Source: Heyndrickxia sporothermodurans
GTDB lineage: Bacteria > Bacillota > Bacilli > Bacillales > Bacillaceae_C
Direction: 5' to 3' (one strand)
Assembly: GCF_016785185.1 (NCBI RefSeq)
Contig: NZ_JAEKDY010000004.1
Length of the DNA stretch: 64,000 nucleotides
The notes under the pieces are model-generated. The model was not told where the DNA came from. It was given only the letters and a program-made list of their open reading frames with translations, and made no database searches. Shown piece after piece: positions 17,680-25,870 of this stretch. The position numbers and the translations under genes are program-made. Every line of letters begins with the position of its first letter. Position 1 is the stretch's first letter.

Positions 17680-19605
17680 TTATTTCACTACTTCATTTTT
17701 CAAATGAGCAATAAATTGTTCGAAAGGAATTGTTTCTGATTTCTGTTCACCGTATCTACGTACGTTGACTGCGTTTTCACTTACTTCATTATCTCCCACA
17801 ACAAGCATATAAGGAATTTTTTGCATTTGATGCTCACGAATTTTGTAACCAATTTTTTCATTTCGCGAGTCTAACTCAACTCTAAATCCTTCAGAACGAA
17901 GCTTTTCTTCCACTTGTTTCGCATAATCAAAGTGAACATCCGGTGAAACAGGAATAACAACCGCTTGTATCGGAGCTAACCAAGTTGGAAACGCACCTTT
18001 GTACTCCTCAATTAAGTAGGCTACAAAACGTTCCATTGTTGATACAACTCCACGGTGAATAACAACCGGGCGGTGCGGCTTTCCATCTTCACCAACATAT
18101 GTTAAGTCAAAGCGCTCCGGCAATAAGAAATCAAGCTGAACAGTTGAAAGTGTTTCATCTTTACCTAATGCTGTCCGCACTTGTACATCCAATTTAGGTC
18201 CGTAAAAAGCTGCTTCTCCATCTGCTTCAAAATATTCTAGTCCTAAACCATCCATAGCCTCTTTAAGCATACTTTGGGCTTTGTTCCACATTTCATCATC
18301 ATCGAAGTATTTTTCTTTATCTTCAGGATCACGATACGATAGGCGGAATGAATAATCTGTAATATCAAAGTCTTTATATACGGCAATAATTAATTCAACT
18401 ACCCGTTGGAATTCCTCTTTGATTTGATCAGGACGAACAAAAATATGTGCATCATTCAATGTCATTCCACGAACACGCTGTAATCCTGAAAGTGCTCCTG
18501 ACATTTCATAACGGTGCATCGTACCTAGCTCCGCAATACGAATTGGCAATTCGCGATAACTATGAATGCCGTTTTTATATATCATCATATGATGAGGGCA
18601 GTTCATTGGACGAAGCACTAATTGTTCATTGTCCATTTCCATAACCGGGAACATGTCCTCTTGGTAATGATCCCAGTGACCGCTTGTTTTATATAAATCG
18701 ACACTGCCCATAATTGGTGTGTATACATGATCATAACCTAGACGCTCTTCCTTGTCGACGATATAACGTTCAACAGTCCGACGAATGGTTGCACCTTTTG
18801 GCATCCATAGTGGAAGACCTTGTCCAACCTTTTGGGAAGTCGTAAATAAATTTAATTCTTTTCCGATTTTACGGTGATCTCTTTCTTTTGCTTCTTCTAA
18901 AAATTTTAAATGTTGTTCTAAATCTTCTTTCTTAAAGAAGGCTGTTCCATATACACGTTGGAGCATCTTATTATCGCTATTTCCGCGCCAGTAAGCACCA
19001 GCAATGCTTAGCAGTTTAAATTCCTTAATTTTTCCTGTCGATGGAACGTGAACCCCACGACAAAGATCAAAGAATTCACCTTGCTCATAGATTGTTACTT
19101 TCTCATCTGCAGGTATCGCGTCGATTAATTCCTGCTTATATTTGTCACCCGCAAACAGTTCTTTCGCTTCATCGCGAGTAACTTCTTTACGAACGATTTC
19201 GAGATTTTCACTAATAATTTTCTTCATTTCTTTTTCTATTTTTTGTAGATCTTCTGGGGTAATAGACACTTCAAGGTCCATATCATAGAAGAAACCATCT
19301 TCAATAACAGGTCCAACACCTAATTTAACATGTCCGAATATTCTTCTTACAGCTTGTGCCATTAAATGGGCAGTACTGTGGCGAAGCACCTCTAGAGCAT
19401 CTTTATGGTCTGGTGTGACTATTTCAATTGATCCATCAACGGTAATTGGAGTACGAAAATCAATTAATTTTTCATTTACTTTCCCGGCAATTGCTTTTTT
19501 CTTTAACCCTGGACTAATGGATGCTGCAATATCTTCAGTTGTTGTTCCGGATGGAAACTCCTTAACAGCACCATCTGGAAAAGTCATCTTAATCATGTCA
19601 GACAT
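17680..19605 (-). CDS. thrS: Threonyl-tRNA synthetase
   Basis: ThrRS charges tRNA-Thr and edits Ser-tRNA-Thr. The 641 aa show the TGS domain (about 1-65), the editing/SAD domain (about 70-240, including HSTAHLMAQA), the class II catalytic core with MNCPHHMMIYK and the HRYEMSGALSGLQRVRG motif 2, and the anticodon-binding domain (about 545-641). It is monocistronic behind its own T-box. In B. subtilis several genes (ysbB-lytS and others) lie between infC and thrS; here the two are adjacent. Confidence 0.97.
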   Translation of the reverse strand: MSDMIKMTFPDGAVKEFPSGTTTEDIAASISPGLKKKAIAGKVNEKLIDFRTPITVDGSIEIVTPDHKDALEVLRHSTAHLMAQAVRRIFGHVKLGVGPVIEDGFFYDMDLEVSITPEDLQKIEKEMKKIISENLEIVRKEVTRDEAKELFAGDKYKQELIDAIPADEKVTIYEQGEFFDLCRGVHVPSTGKIKEFKLLSIAGAYWRGNSDNKMLQRVYGTAFFKKEDLEQHLKFLEEAKERDHRKIGKELNLFTTSQKVGQGLPLWMPKGATIRRTVERYIVDKEERLGYDHVYTPIMGSVDLYKTSGHWDHYQEDMFPVMEMDNEQLVLRPMNCPHHMMIYKNGIHSYRELPIRIAELGTMHRYEMSGALSGLQRVRGMTLNDAHIFVRPDQIKEEFQRVVELIIAVYKDFDITDYSFRLSYRDPEDKEKYFDDDEMWNKAQSMLKEAMDGLGLEYFEADGEAAFYGPKLDVQVRTALGKDETLSTVQLDFLLPERFDLTYVGEDGKPHRPVVIHRGVVSTMERFVAYLIEEYKGAFPTWLAPIQAVVIPVSPDVHFDYAKQVEEKLRSEGFRVELDSRNEKIGYKIREHQMQKIPYMLVVGDNEVSENAVNVRRYGEQKSETIPFEQFIAHLKNEVVK

Positions 19606-19646
19606 GTTTTTTACACTCCTTTTGTTAAAAAATTATACAAATAAAA

Positions 19647-19925
19647 AACTCGTCCCTGGAAAGGGACGAGCTATATACACGTGGTTCCACCCTAGTTTAC
19701 ATATCAGAAATATGATATGACTTCGGATCATTTTTAACGGAATGGTTCCGTCAACTACTAATAGAATGCTCTTTCGCAGTTGAAGTTTAGAGGTGGTAAG
19801 TACTCATTTCGTGTTGGAAAGTTTCACCAAATCTTTCCTCTCTGGGAACCGTAAAGGAATACTGTTGTCCTCATCATTACATTTAAACTATTTACTAGTA
19901 CCAATTCGTACTTTACTAATATGTA
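19647..19925 (-). promoter_or_regulatory. T-box leader of thrS (tRNA-Thr sensor)
   Basis: The T-box core AGGGTGGAACCACG is at 19679-19692, followed by a terminator (stem CTCGTCCCT / AGGGACGAG and six Us, 19647-19671). Stem I upstream contains ACC codons at 19792-19797 suited to a threonine specifier. The terminator stem resembles that of the pheST leader. The stretch 19606-19966 holds this leader and its promoter and no gene. Confidence 0.92.
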
Positions 19926-19929
19926 CGTT

Positions 19930-19958
19930 ATTATAGACGGTTCACAAGAGAAAATCAA
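19930..19958 (-). promoter_or_regulatory. Sigma-A promoter of the thrS leader
   Basis: TTGATT (19953-19958) and a perfect TATAAT (19930-19935) have a 17-nt spacer on the minus strand, next to the end of ytxC. Confidence 0.8.
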
Positions 19959-19966
19959 GAGTGATA

Positions 19967-20824
19967 TTACCGATTAATCATATTTTTCATTACAAGCTGC
20001 TTATCTTTCGCAAAATGCTCCTTTTTTAAAAGGATTACTCTTTCTTCGAATATATTTTGGATTGTACGAATTAAGCCATTTTCCTCCGAATCAATATATA
20101 CATAAATCTTCGTTGGCGCAATGGATAATAACGGTGCGATGGTAACAGAATCAATATAAATAGGATGGTTAGTTAACAATCTTCGATCCATTAATTCGGC
20201 TATTTCTTTCTTCGTAATTTCTTTAAAATGCTCATCAAAAAATTTCCCGTAACCTTCAAAATAAATTCTTACAATTTTTATTTTCGGTTCTCGTTTCTCT
20301 AAATAATCCCTTAACGTTTGAACAAATACTTGATATTCTTGTTCCATTTTATATTCATCAATTGCCATCTCAACGTATTGGATCAATCGTTCGAAGTAGG
20401 CTTTTAATCTAAATTTAAGCAGCGAATCGAATGAAACCGATTCATGTTGTTCCAACAAAGGAAAAATAGCCTTCTGTATCATTTCTTCATCATTAATAAC
20501 ACCTGTGATATTAGTTAATTCCTTACGTTCACCATTGAACATTTCAATAACGATATCAAGGATATTATTCTGCTCTGACTCCTCTTTATAATAAAAATAC
20601 TCATCTAGAATATCACGAACCCAATCTAATCGTTTTTTCAATACAATAAATTGTATAATTCCCTCTTGTATATCAGTAATCGAAATTAATTTGACGTCAA
20701 TTGTTATAAAATATTGTTTTTGATTTTGAAAAGTCGTTTCGTGAAACCAAACCGCCTTATTTCTTTTAATAAAATATTCATGAAGCCAAATTGCATCTTC
20801 CAAATCTTTAAAAATAAAATCCAA
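19967..20824 (-). CDS. ytxC: Sporulation protein YtxC
   Basis: This 285-residue protein matches the YtxC family, known only from endospore formers and lying between dnaI and thrS as in B. subtilis. Its molecular role is unknown, and I see no transmembrane segment or catalytic motif. I place the start at a TTG at 20824, 6 nt after AGGGGGG; this gives the family's usual length. An ATG at 20854 lacks a ribosome site. The proposed start codon and ribosome site lie in the 3' arm of a hairpin (20820-20879). Confidence 0.8.
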   Translation of the reverse strand: MDFIFKDLEDAIWLHEYFIKRNKAVWFHETTFQNQKQYFITIDVKLISITDIQEGIIQFIVLKKRLDWVRDILDEYFYYKEESEQNNILDIVIEMFNGERKELTNITGVINDEEMIQKAIFPLLEQHESVSFDSLLKFRLKAYFERLIQYVEMAIDEYKMEQEYQVFVQTLRDYLEKREPKIKIVRIYFEGYGKFFDEHFKEITKKEIAELMDRRLLTNHPIYIDSVTIAPLLSIAPTKIYVYIDSEENGLIRTIQNIFEERVILLKKEHFAKDKQLVMKNMINR

Positions 20825-20879
20825 GCATATCCCCCCTGACATGGAATTATCCATGTTATATATATATGGATTGCTTGGA
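20820..20879 (-). promoter_or_regulatory. Hairpin covering the ytxC ribosome site and start codon
   Basis: TCCAAGCA (minus strand, 20872-20879) pairs perfectly with TGCTTGGA (20820-20827), extended by ATCC/GGAT past one bulged A. The TTG start is in the 3' arm. A second small stem, ACATGGA/TCCATGT, sits in the loop. A U-rich run follows, so it may also terminate dnaI transcripts. A possible promoter (TTGTCC 20877-20882, 16 nt, TATAAC 20855-20860) overlaps the 5' arm. Confidence 0.55.
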
Positions 20880-20917
20880 CAATTTAGAAGTATGGTATGA
20901 ATAAAAAGGGTTGTTTT

Positions 20918-21859
20918 CTAGTGTCGCCGATTCGGTCCATCGATACGTACAGGCGTAGAAAGATATTTAATCCGCTCCATAATTCGTGCCGCTTTCATTT
21001 TCTCCTCTTCTCCGCGCTGTGAATAAGTAAGATGGTGCAGTAAAGCATCAAAATCAAAATTCGATGAAAAGAATGTTGGTAAATTTTCTTGCATACGAAA
21101 TTGTAAAATAGACCCTAATATTTCATCTCGAGTCCAGCTTGACATAACTTCCGCCCCAATATCATCAAGCATAAGGATAGGTGATTTTTTTACCATTTCC
21201 ATTTTTTCATTTACAGTATGATCCCCAAGCGATTGTTTCATTTCTCTGAAAAACTCCGGCACATAGACTATGAGTGAAGAAATTTGTTTCGTTTCCGCTA
21301 AATGGTTAGCAATAGCAGCTAATAAATACGATTTCCCAACCCCAAAGCTGCCAAATAAATATAAACCCTTCATATTATTTCCCGGTTCATATTCCCTAGC
21401 GAACTTTTCTGCATATTCAAACGCGATCGCTCTACCCGGGGTGTTCGCATTAAAATCAAAGTCAGCGATTCGAGCTTTTAAAATATCTTTAGGAACATAG
21501 ATGCTTTGAATTAATTTTTCGGTTTTCTTTCTTTCATCATGATAAACTTTCCGATGACAAGGCCGGTACGTTATATCAATGGAGTTTCCGGTTAAAATAA
21601 GTTCAGGTTCATAACCTTGCATCATATTTATACATTGATCTAAGCTTTGGCATTTTTGACAATTTTTCGATTGAGAAATAAATTCATACAATTTCATTAA
21701 ACTATTATTAATCATTGAACTTGTAATTCGCCCTTCATTTTCCAATAGAAATTTGCGAACATCTTCATTTTTTAAAATCTCATTTCTTTCTTCTTCATAT
21801 CTCTGTTTAAAATTTGTTCGCATAGACAATTTTTTTAATGTATCATTGATTTTTTCCAT
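20918..21859 (-). CDS. dnaI: Primosomal protein / helicase loader DnaI
   Basis: DnaI is the AAA+ loader that places the replicative helicase at oriC and restart sites. The N-terminal helicase-binding domain carries a zinc site (C67, C70, C76, C101), and the AAA+ part has Walker A GSFGVGKS at about 170-177, Walker B LMLDDIGAE and a terminal DGPNRRH. The 313 aa match B. subtilis DnaI (311). AGGAGG lies 8 nt before the ATG at 21859; the nearer in-frame GTG overlaps that site. It follows dnaB by 12 nt. Confidence 0.95.
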   Translation of the reverse strand: MEKINDTLKKLSMRTNFKQRYEEERNEILKNEDVRKFLLENEGRITSSMINNSLMKLYEFISQSKNCQKCQSLDQCINMMQGYEPELILTGNSIDITYRPCHRKVYHDERKKTEKLIQSIYVPKDILKARIADFDFNANTPGRAIAFEYAEKFAREYEPGNNMKGLYLFGSFGVGKSYLLAAIANHLAETKQISSLIVYVPEFFREMKQSLGDHTVNEKMEMVKKSPILMLDDIGAEVMSSWTRDEILGSILQFRMQENLPTFFSSNFDFDALLHHLTYSQRGEEEKMKAARIMERIKYLSTPVRIDGPNRRH

Positions 21860-21871
21860 TCGATTCACCTC

Positions 21872-23254
21872 CTATTTTTTATATTGTTGCTTTATCATTT
21901 CAAGCCGTTTTAGTTTTTCGTTAAAATCCTCTGAATTCTCTTGATTTACCGGTTTATCCTCCTTTTCATTAAACCAATCAGGAATTTTTTCCGTACGTAT
22001 CGGTTTTTTCCGTTTTTCTTTTCGGTCATTTTTATTATCAGCCCACTGCTGGTATTGTTTATGCTCATTTTTAGCCAATTCCATTGCTTCTTTGACCGTT
22101 TTCACTTTTTTCCTTGACCAGTGGGAAGCAATCTTCTCTAAATAATTTTTAGTAAGTTTCATGTCTGTTTTAAGCATTACATATTGAATGAGCACATTTA
22201 TGACGCCCGGCGGAAGTTGTTGTTGAAACATGATCTCTTCTATCGCTTGTAAATCGGATTTCGATGGTTCACTGCCATCAGAAATATCGATTAAAAGCTG
22301 TCTTGGTGAAATCGTTTCTAAGTAAACAATCAACTTTTCTTCCTGAGTATTCGTCTCCTCAATATTGGATCGGTAGAGGACGGGTTGTAATCGGTCAACA
22401 AGCTTAGGTAATTGTTGGGAATGTTCTAATTGGTACCAATCTCTTGCCCCTTTTCGAAGTTGTTCAATATCAATCTCTTGTTCTGCGTTAAGTGCACTTA
22501 ACAATAAATTTTTCATTTCCAAAGCATTTATATTGTACAAAAACGATAGGTTAGTGATAGCAGCTTTCACCTGTTTCGTGATCGCACTCTTTGGAATGAT
22601 AAGCTCATTCAGTCCCGCCATTAATAATTCAAAATCAAAGTCGGTGTTTTCTATATTTATCTTACTAGTGGAAGACCTAGAAATAAATTGTTCGTCCATT
22701 CCTATTTTACTTGCATCGTTAGCATCTGAATCTTGGAATAAATTATCTCCACTAGTTGTATACACTTCTTGAAATGTCCGAGTAATTTCTTTATATTCCT
22801 GTTTATCAACCATTTGATCAGCAAATAAATTTTTTAATCTTAAAAAATGTGTACGACCTAATTGGCGGTATAAAAAAACATTCAGCATCCCATCCGTGAA
22901 AAATTGTTCAGGAGATAACGGTGGTTGCAGTTCATAGATAAACTTTCGATCCTCTCCAACTTGTTTAACGTACGTTTTTAATAAACCAATTCCTTCTAGT
23001 TTTAAACGAGCTTCATAAATTTCTCTTAAATTTAACGATAAAAAATTCATTAAATGATAATGGGTCCACTCATCAGATAATAATCGATTATCTTCCACTT
23101 CATTCCAAAGTGTTGTGTACAGACTGTAACAGTTTGTTCCAATAAGCGGCTGATATAACAACGATATTACTTTCCGATCATATTCGTGCAAAATACCGTT
23201 TAATGACACTTGATACCGATCTACAGGTTGAACCTCACTCCACATTTGATGCAT
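21872..23254 (-). CDS. dnaB: Replication initiation/membrane attachment protein DnaB
   Basis: Firmicute DnaB is a membrane-associated co-loader that works with DnaD and DnaI in replication initiation and restart. It is not the helicase. The 460 aa align with B. subtilis DnaB (472) from the N-terminal domain (YQPLIGTNCYSLY) through the two DnaD-like domains to KNYLEKIASHWSRKKVKTV and a basic tail. AAGGAA precedes the ATG by 9 nt. It lies downstream of nrdR, separated from it by a tandem hairpin array, and upstream of dnaI. Confidence 0.93.
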   Translation of the reverse strand: MHQMWSEVQPVDRYQVSLNGILHEYDRKVISLLYQPLIGTNCYSLYTTLWNEVEDNRLLSDEWTHYHLMNFLSLNLREIYEARLKLEGIGLLKTYVKQVGEDRKFIYELQPPLSPEQFFTDGMLNVFLYRQLGRTHFLRLKNLFADQMVDKQEYKEITRTFQEVYTTSGDNLFQDSDANDASKIGMDEQFISRSSTSKINIENTDFDFELLMAGLNELIIPKSAITKQVKAAITNLSFLYNINALEMKNLLLSALNAEQEIDIEQLRKGARDWYQLEHSQQLPKLVDRLQPVLYRSNIEETNTQEEKLIVYLETISPRQLLIDISDGSEPSKSDLQAIEEIMFQQQLPPGVINVLIQYVMLKTDMKLTKNYLEKIASHWSRKKVKTVKEAMELAKNEHKQYQQWADNKNDRKEKRKKPIRTEKIPDWFNEKEDKPVNQENSEDFNEKLKRLEMIKQQYKK

Positions 23255-23328
23255 GGTTTACACTTCCTTATAAGAAAAAGCAAAAGACTAGCCAAGTGCT
23301 CTAGCCTTGTTAGGCAAGGATTTTATTT

Positions 23329-23438
23329 GGCAAGGAAAGTTCGCCTTGCCTCTTTTTGGCAAGGAAAGTTCGCCTTGCCTCTTTTTGGCAAGGAAAGTTC
23401 GCCTTGCCTTTTTTTTGGCAAGGAAAGTTCGCCTTGCC
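23329..23438. repeat. Four-copy tandem hairpin array between nrdR and dnaB
   Basis: Four direct copies of a 22-bp palindrome start at 23329, 23358, 23387 and 23417. Each has arms GGCAAGG and CCTTGCC and an 8-nt loop AAAGTTCG, identical in all four. The first three are followed by TCTTTTT, TCTTTTT and TTTTTTTT linkers, giving periods of 29, 29 and 30 bp. A degenerate fifth unit lies at 23304-23320. Each copy resembles an intrinsic terminator only on the plus strand; on the sense (minus) strand the runs are As before the hairpin. Confidence 0.95.
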
Positions 23439-23439
23439 T

Positions 23440-23895
23440 TTATTCTTTTTTAATTAATTCCTTTAATTCTTCTAAAAAAACATTTATATCTTTAAATTGT
23501 CGATAGACAGATGCAAATCTGACATATGCCACTTCATCCACTTTAGCTAGCTTGTCCATAACTAATTCACCAATCAAATCTGAATTAATTTCAGAATGCC
23601 CCAAATTTCTTAAATGCTTTTCAATATCTAAAGTTATTTTTTCTAATTCCGCAAGAGTTACTGGTCTTTTTTCACAAGCTCTAATAAGACCGCGCAATAT
23701 TTTTTCCCTGCTGAATTCTTCCCTTACCCCTTCTTTCTTAACAACAATTAGTGGGGTCTCTTCTACTTTTTCAAAAGTAGTAAAACGAAAGGTACATAAT
23801 TCACATTCACGCCTTCTGCGAATCGAACGTCCTTCGTCAATTGGACGTGAATCAACTACACGAGTCCCGTTATGTGAACATGATGGACATTTCAT
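23440..23895 (-). CDS. nrdR: Transcriptional repressor NrdR
   Basis: NrdR represses ribonucleotide reductase genes according to bound ATP/dATP. The 151 residues show the zinc ribbon (C3, C6, C31, C34) followed by an ATP-cone domain (about 49-139). GGAG lies 8 nt before the ATG at 23895, and the start matches the family (MKCPSC). In Bacillus it heads the nrdR-dnaB-dnaI cluster, as it does here. Confidence 0.96.
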   Translation of the reverse strand: MKCPSCSHNGTRVVDSRPIDEGRSIRRRRECELCTFRFTTFEKVEETPLIVVKKEGVREEFSREKILRGLIRACEKRPVTLAELEKITLDIEKHLRNLGHSEINSDLIGELVMDKLAKVDEVAYVRFASVYRQFKDINVFLEELKELIKKE

Positions 23896-23953
23896 TTCAT
23901 CAGCTCCGTTCATAGCTTTATTACTTTCATGATATAGAAAATTGATGAAAATC

Positions 23954-23998
23954 ACAAGAAAAAACGAGGTGTATGATGAACGGACATACACCTCGTTT
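23954..23998 (-). terminator. Terminator of speD
   Basis: A 14-bp perfect stem (AAACGAGGTGTATG / CATACACCTCGTTT) with a 9-nt loop is followed by six Us on the minus strand. It lies between speD and nrdR. Confidence 0.9.
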
Positions 23999-24049
23999 AC
24001 TTTGCTATTTTGTACTATTTTATTTTACTATTCATGCGTTTACTTTTAC

Positions 24050-24409
24050 TTATTTTACTTGCACCTTACCCATGCCACGAGGAAGTTCCATTGTTTCTCG
24101 TTTTTGGGCATTTAGGCTTTCAGCTATATAGTTAGCGGCAATATTTGGATCTAAATTACCGCATGTGTACACATCAATACTAGCATATCCATGTTCAGGA
24201 AAGCTGTGGATTGTTAAATGGGATTCAGAAATTATGACTACACCACTAACACCTTGTGGGGCAAATTTATGAAATGCCACTTCTCGAATTTCAGCACCTG
24301 ATTTTAAAGCTGCCTCTACAAACGTCTTTTCAATAAAATCCATATTATTTAATTTTTCAAAATCGCAACCCCATAATTCGGATATTACATGACGACCCAT
24401 TGTTTCCAT
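24050..24409 (-). CDS. speD: S-adenosylmethionine decarboxylase proenzyme
   Basis: SpeD makes decarboxylated SAM for spermidine synthesis. It is a 119-aa class 1b proenzyme that self-cleaves before Ser63 in the motif ISESHLTIH to create the pyruvoyl group; the HSFPEHGYASIDVYTCG segment with the active-site His and Cys is intact. GGGGG lies 8 nt before the ATG at 24409. It is downstream of gapB as in B. subtilis, but a terminator, its own promoter and a structured leader separate the two here. Confidence 0.96.
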   Translation of the reverse strand: METMGRHVISELWGCDFEKLNNMDFIEKTFVEAALKSGAEIREVAFHKFAPQGVSGVVIISESHLTIHSFPEHGYASIDVYTCGNLDPNIAANYIAESLNAQKRETMELPRGMGKVQVK

Positions 24410-24424
24410 GATCGTTTCCCCCTT

Positions 24425-24540
24425 AAACTTAATATTTTTTGTGGTTAATAAACATATGATCTGTTTCACTATGTAACTACCACGGGGGAAAGTTAGTCCA
24501 AAGAGGTCCTAACCCTTTAAGTAGCCACAAATATTAAATT
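24425..24540 (-). promoter_or_regulatory. Structured leader RNA of speD
   Basis: On the minus strand AATATT-TGTGG near 24530 can pair with CCACA and AATATT near 24430, enclosing CTAC/GTAG and GTTAG/CTAAC stems, so the leader of about 110 nt can fold into a closed multi-helix structure just before the ribosome site. I do not recognise it as a described riboswitch class. Confidence 0.45.
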
Positions 24541-24558
24541 TTCAACATCACGAAAAAT

Positions 24559-24587
24559 AGTATACTTTGTTTAAATTCTTTTTGCAA
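24559..24587 (-). promoter_or_regulatory. Sigma-A promoter of speD
   Basis: TTGCAA (24582-24587) and TATACT (24559-24564) lie 17 nt apart on the minus strand, downstream of the gapB terminator. Confidence 0.65.
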
Positions 24588-24628
24588 TAATCATTTTAAA
24601 TTTCTCAATTAATTTGAGAATCATATAT

Positions 24629-24664
24629 GTAAAAAAACTTGCTGTAAATTCAGCAAGTTTTTTT
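24629..24664. terminator. Terminator of gapB
   Basis: AACTTGCTG and CAGCAAGTT form a 9-bp stem flanked by runs of A and T, directly after the gapB stop codon. Confidence 0.85.
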
Positions 24665-24666
24665 AT

Positions 24667-25698
24667 TTAACTTATTTTCACTTTTGACTTATTATTTAAT
24701 TCTTTAGCTACATATTTTGTTAAATCAACGACACGGCAGGAGTAGCCCCATTCGTTATCATACCATGCAAGGACTTTTACTTTTTTCCCTTCCATAACGA
24801 TCGTTGATAAACCGTCAATGATTGCGGAGTGTGGATTTGTATTAAAGTCAACAGAAACAAGCGGTTCTGTCGTGAAATCTAATACCCCTTGTAACGATCC
24901 TGTTGAAGCAGTAATAAAAGCATTATTTACTTCTTCTACTGTTACTTCTTTCTTTAAATCTACGACTAAATCAACAAGAGATACATTTGGTGTAGGTACT
25001 CTTAATGCCATTCCGTGTAATTTTCCTTTTAGCTCAGGTAACACCAATGCTAAAGCTTTCGCTGCACCAGTCGTAGTAGGTATAATTGATTGCGCACATG
25101 CGCGGGCGCGGCGTAAGTCTTTATGTGGATTATCAATATTCTTTTGGTCATTTGTATAGGCATGAACAGTTGTCATTAATCCATTTTCAATTCCGAATTG
25201 CTCATGTAATACTTTAACAACTGGCGCTAAACAATTGGTTGTACATGACGCATTTGAAATAATATCGTGTTCTTCAATATTTAATGCGCTTTCATTTACT
25301 CCCATCACAATCGTAACATCCTCGTTTTTGCCCGGGGCTGTTAAAATGACCTTTTTTGCACCTGCTTGCAAATGTTGAGCTGCTTTATCTCTTGCATTAA
25401 ATTTTCCGGTTGCTTCAATGACGATATCTATATTAAGTTTTTCCCACGGAAGTTCTACTGGATTTCGTTGGTTAAGTAATTGGATACGATGTCCATTAAC
25501 AATTAATTCATTATCGGTTGAAAGAATATCTACATCGAATTTTCCATGCGTAGTGTCATATTTAATCAAATGCGCTAATGTTTCAGCAGGATAACTTGCA
25601 TTAATAGCCACTATCTCTAAATCTTTTTCTACTATCGCTTTTCGAAATACCATTCGACCAATTCGTCCAAATCCATTAATTGCTATTTTTGTTCTCAT
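24667..25698 (-). CDS. gapB: Glyceraldehyde-3-phosphate dehydrogenase, gluconeogenic type
   Basis: This 343-aa GAPDH matches B. subtilis GapB, the NADP-preferring gluconeogenic isozyme, more closely in length and N-terminus than glycolytic GapA. The NAD(P)-binding GFGRIGR motif starts at residue 9, and the catalytic Cys152 is in SNASCTTNC. GGAGG is 9 nt before the ATG at 25698. The promoter carries a perfect match to the CcpN operator, which fits repression during glycolysis. Neighbours are speD downstream and coaE upstream. Confidence 0.95.
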   Translation of the reverse strand: MRTKIAINGFGRIGRMVFRKAIVEKDLEIVAINASYPAETLAHLIKYDTTHGKFDVDILSTDNELIVNGHRIQLLNQRNPVELPWEKLNIDIVIEATGKFNARDKAAQHLQAGAKKVILTAPGKNEDVTIVMGVNESALNIEEHDIISNASCTTNCLAPVVKVLHEQFGIENGLMTTVHAYTNDQKNIDNPHKDLRRARACAQSIIPTTTGAAKALALVLPELKGKLHGMALRVPTPNVSLVDLVVDLKKEVTVEEVNNAFITASTGSLQGVLDFTTEPLVSVDFNTNPHSAIIDGLSTIVMEGKKVKVLAWYDNEWGYSCRVVDLTKYVAKELNNKSKVKIS

Positions 25699-25752
25699 CA
25701 ATGCTAGCCTCCAATATTAACGTTATACTCAATTACAACATTTTCTGAAATT

Positions 25753-25763
25753 AGTATAACACA
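25753..25763 (-). promoter_or_regulatory. CcpN operator at the gapB promoter
   Basis: TGTGTTATACT on the minus strand matches every position of the CcpN consensus TRTGHYATAYW as I know it, and covers the gapB -10 hexamer. CcpN represses gapB and pckA during growth on sugars in B. subtilis. Confidence 0.75.
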
Positions 25764-25781
25764 TTAATTGAATTATGTAAG
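25753..25781 (-). promoter_or_regulatory. Promoter of gapB
   Basis: A -10 TATACT (25753-25758) and a -35 CTTACA (25776-25781; 4 of 6 matches) are 17 nt apart on the minus strand. The -10 overlaps the CcpN site. Confidence 0.6.
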
Positions 25782-25813
25782 TATAAATATGATGATATTA
25801 AAAAAAATACACT

Positions 25814-25849
25814 AAAAAACACCACTTTGATTAAAAAGCGGTGTTTTTG
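25814..25849. terminator. Terminator of the polA-mutM-ytaF-coaE operon
   Basis: AACACC-A-CTTT pairs with AAAG-C-GGTGTT (one wobble or mismatch) around a short loop, with U runs on both sides, 20 nt after coaE. Confidence 0.75.
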
Positions 25850-25870
25850 TGTCTTGTTTATGACATCCTA

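Noticed and set aside
23329..23438. Possible CRISPR array
   Set aside because: The repeats are palindromic and separated only by 7-8 nt T-rich linkers that are nearly the same, so there are no unique spacers, and no cas genes are present.
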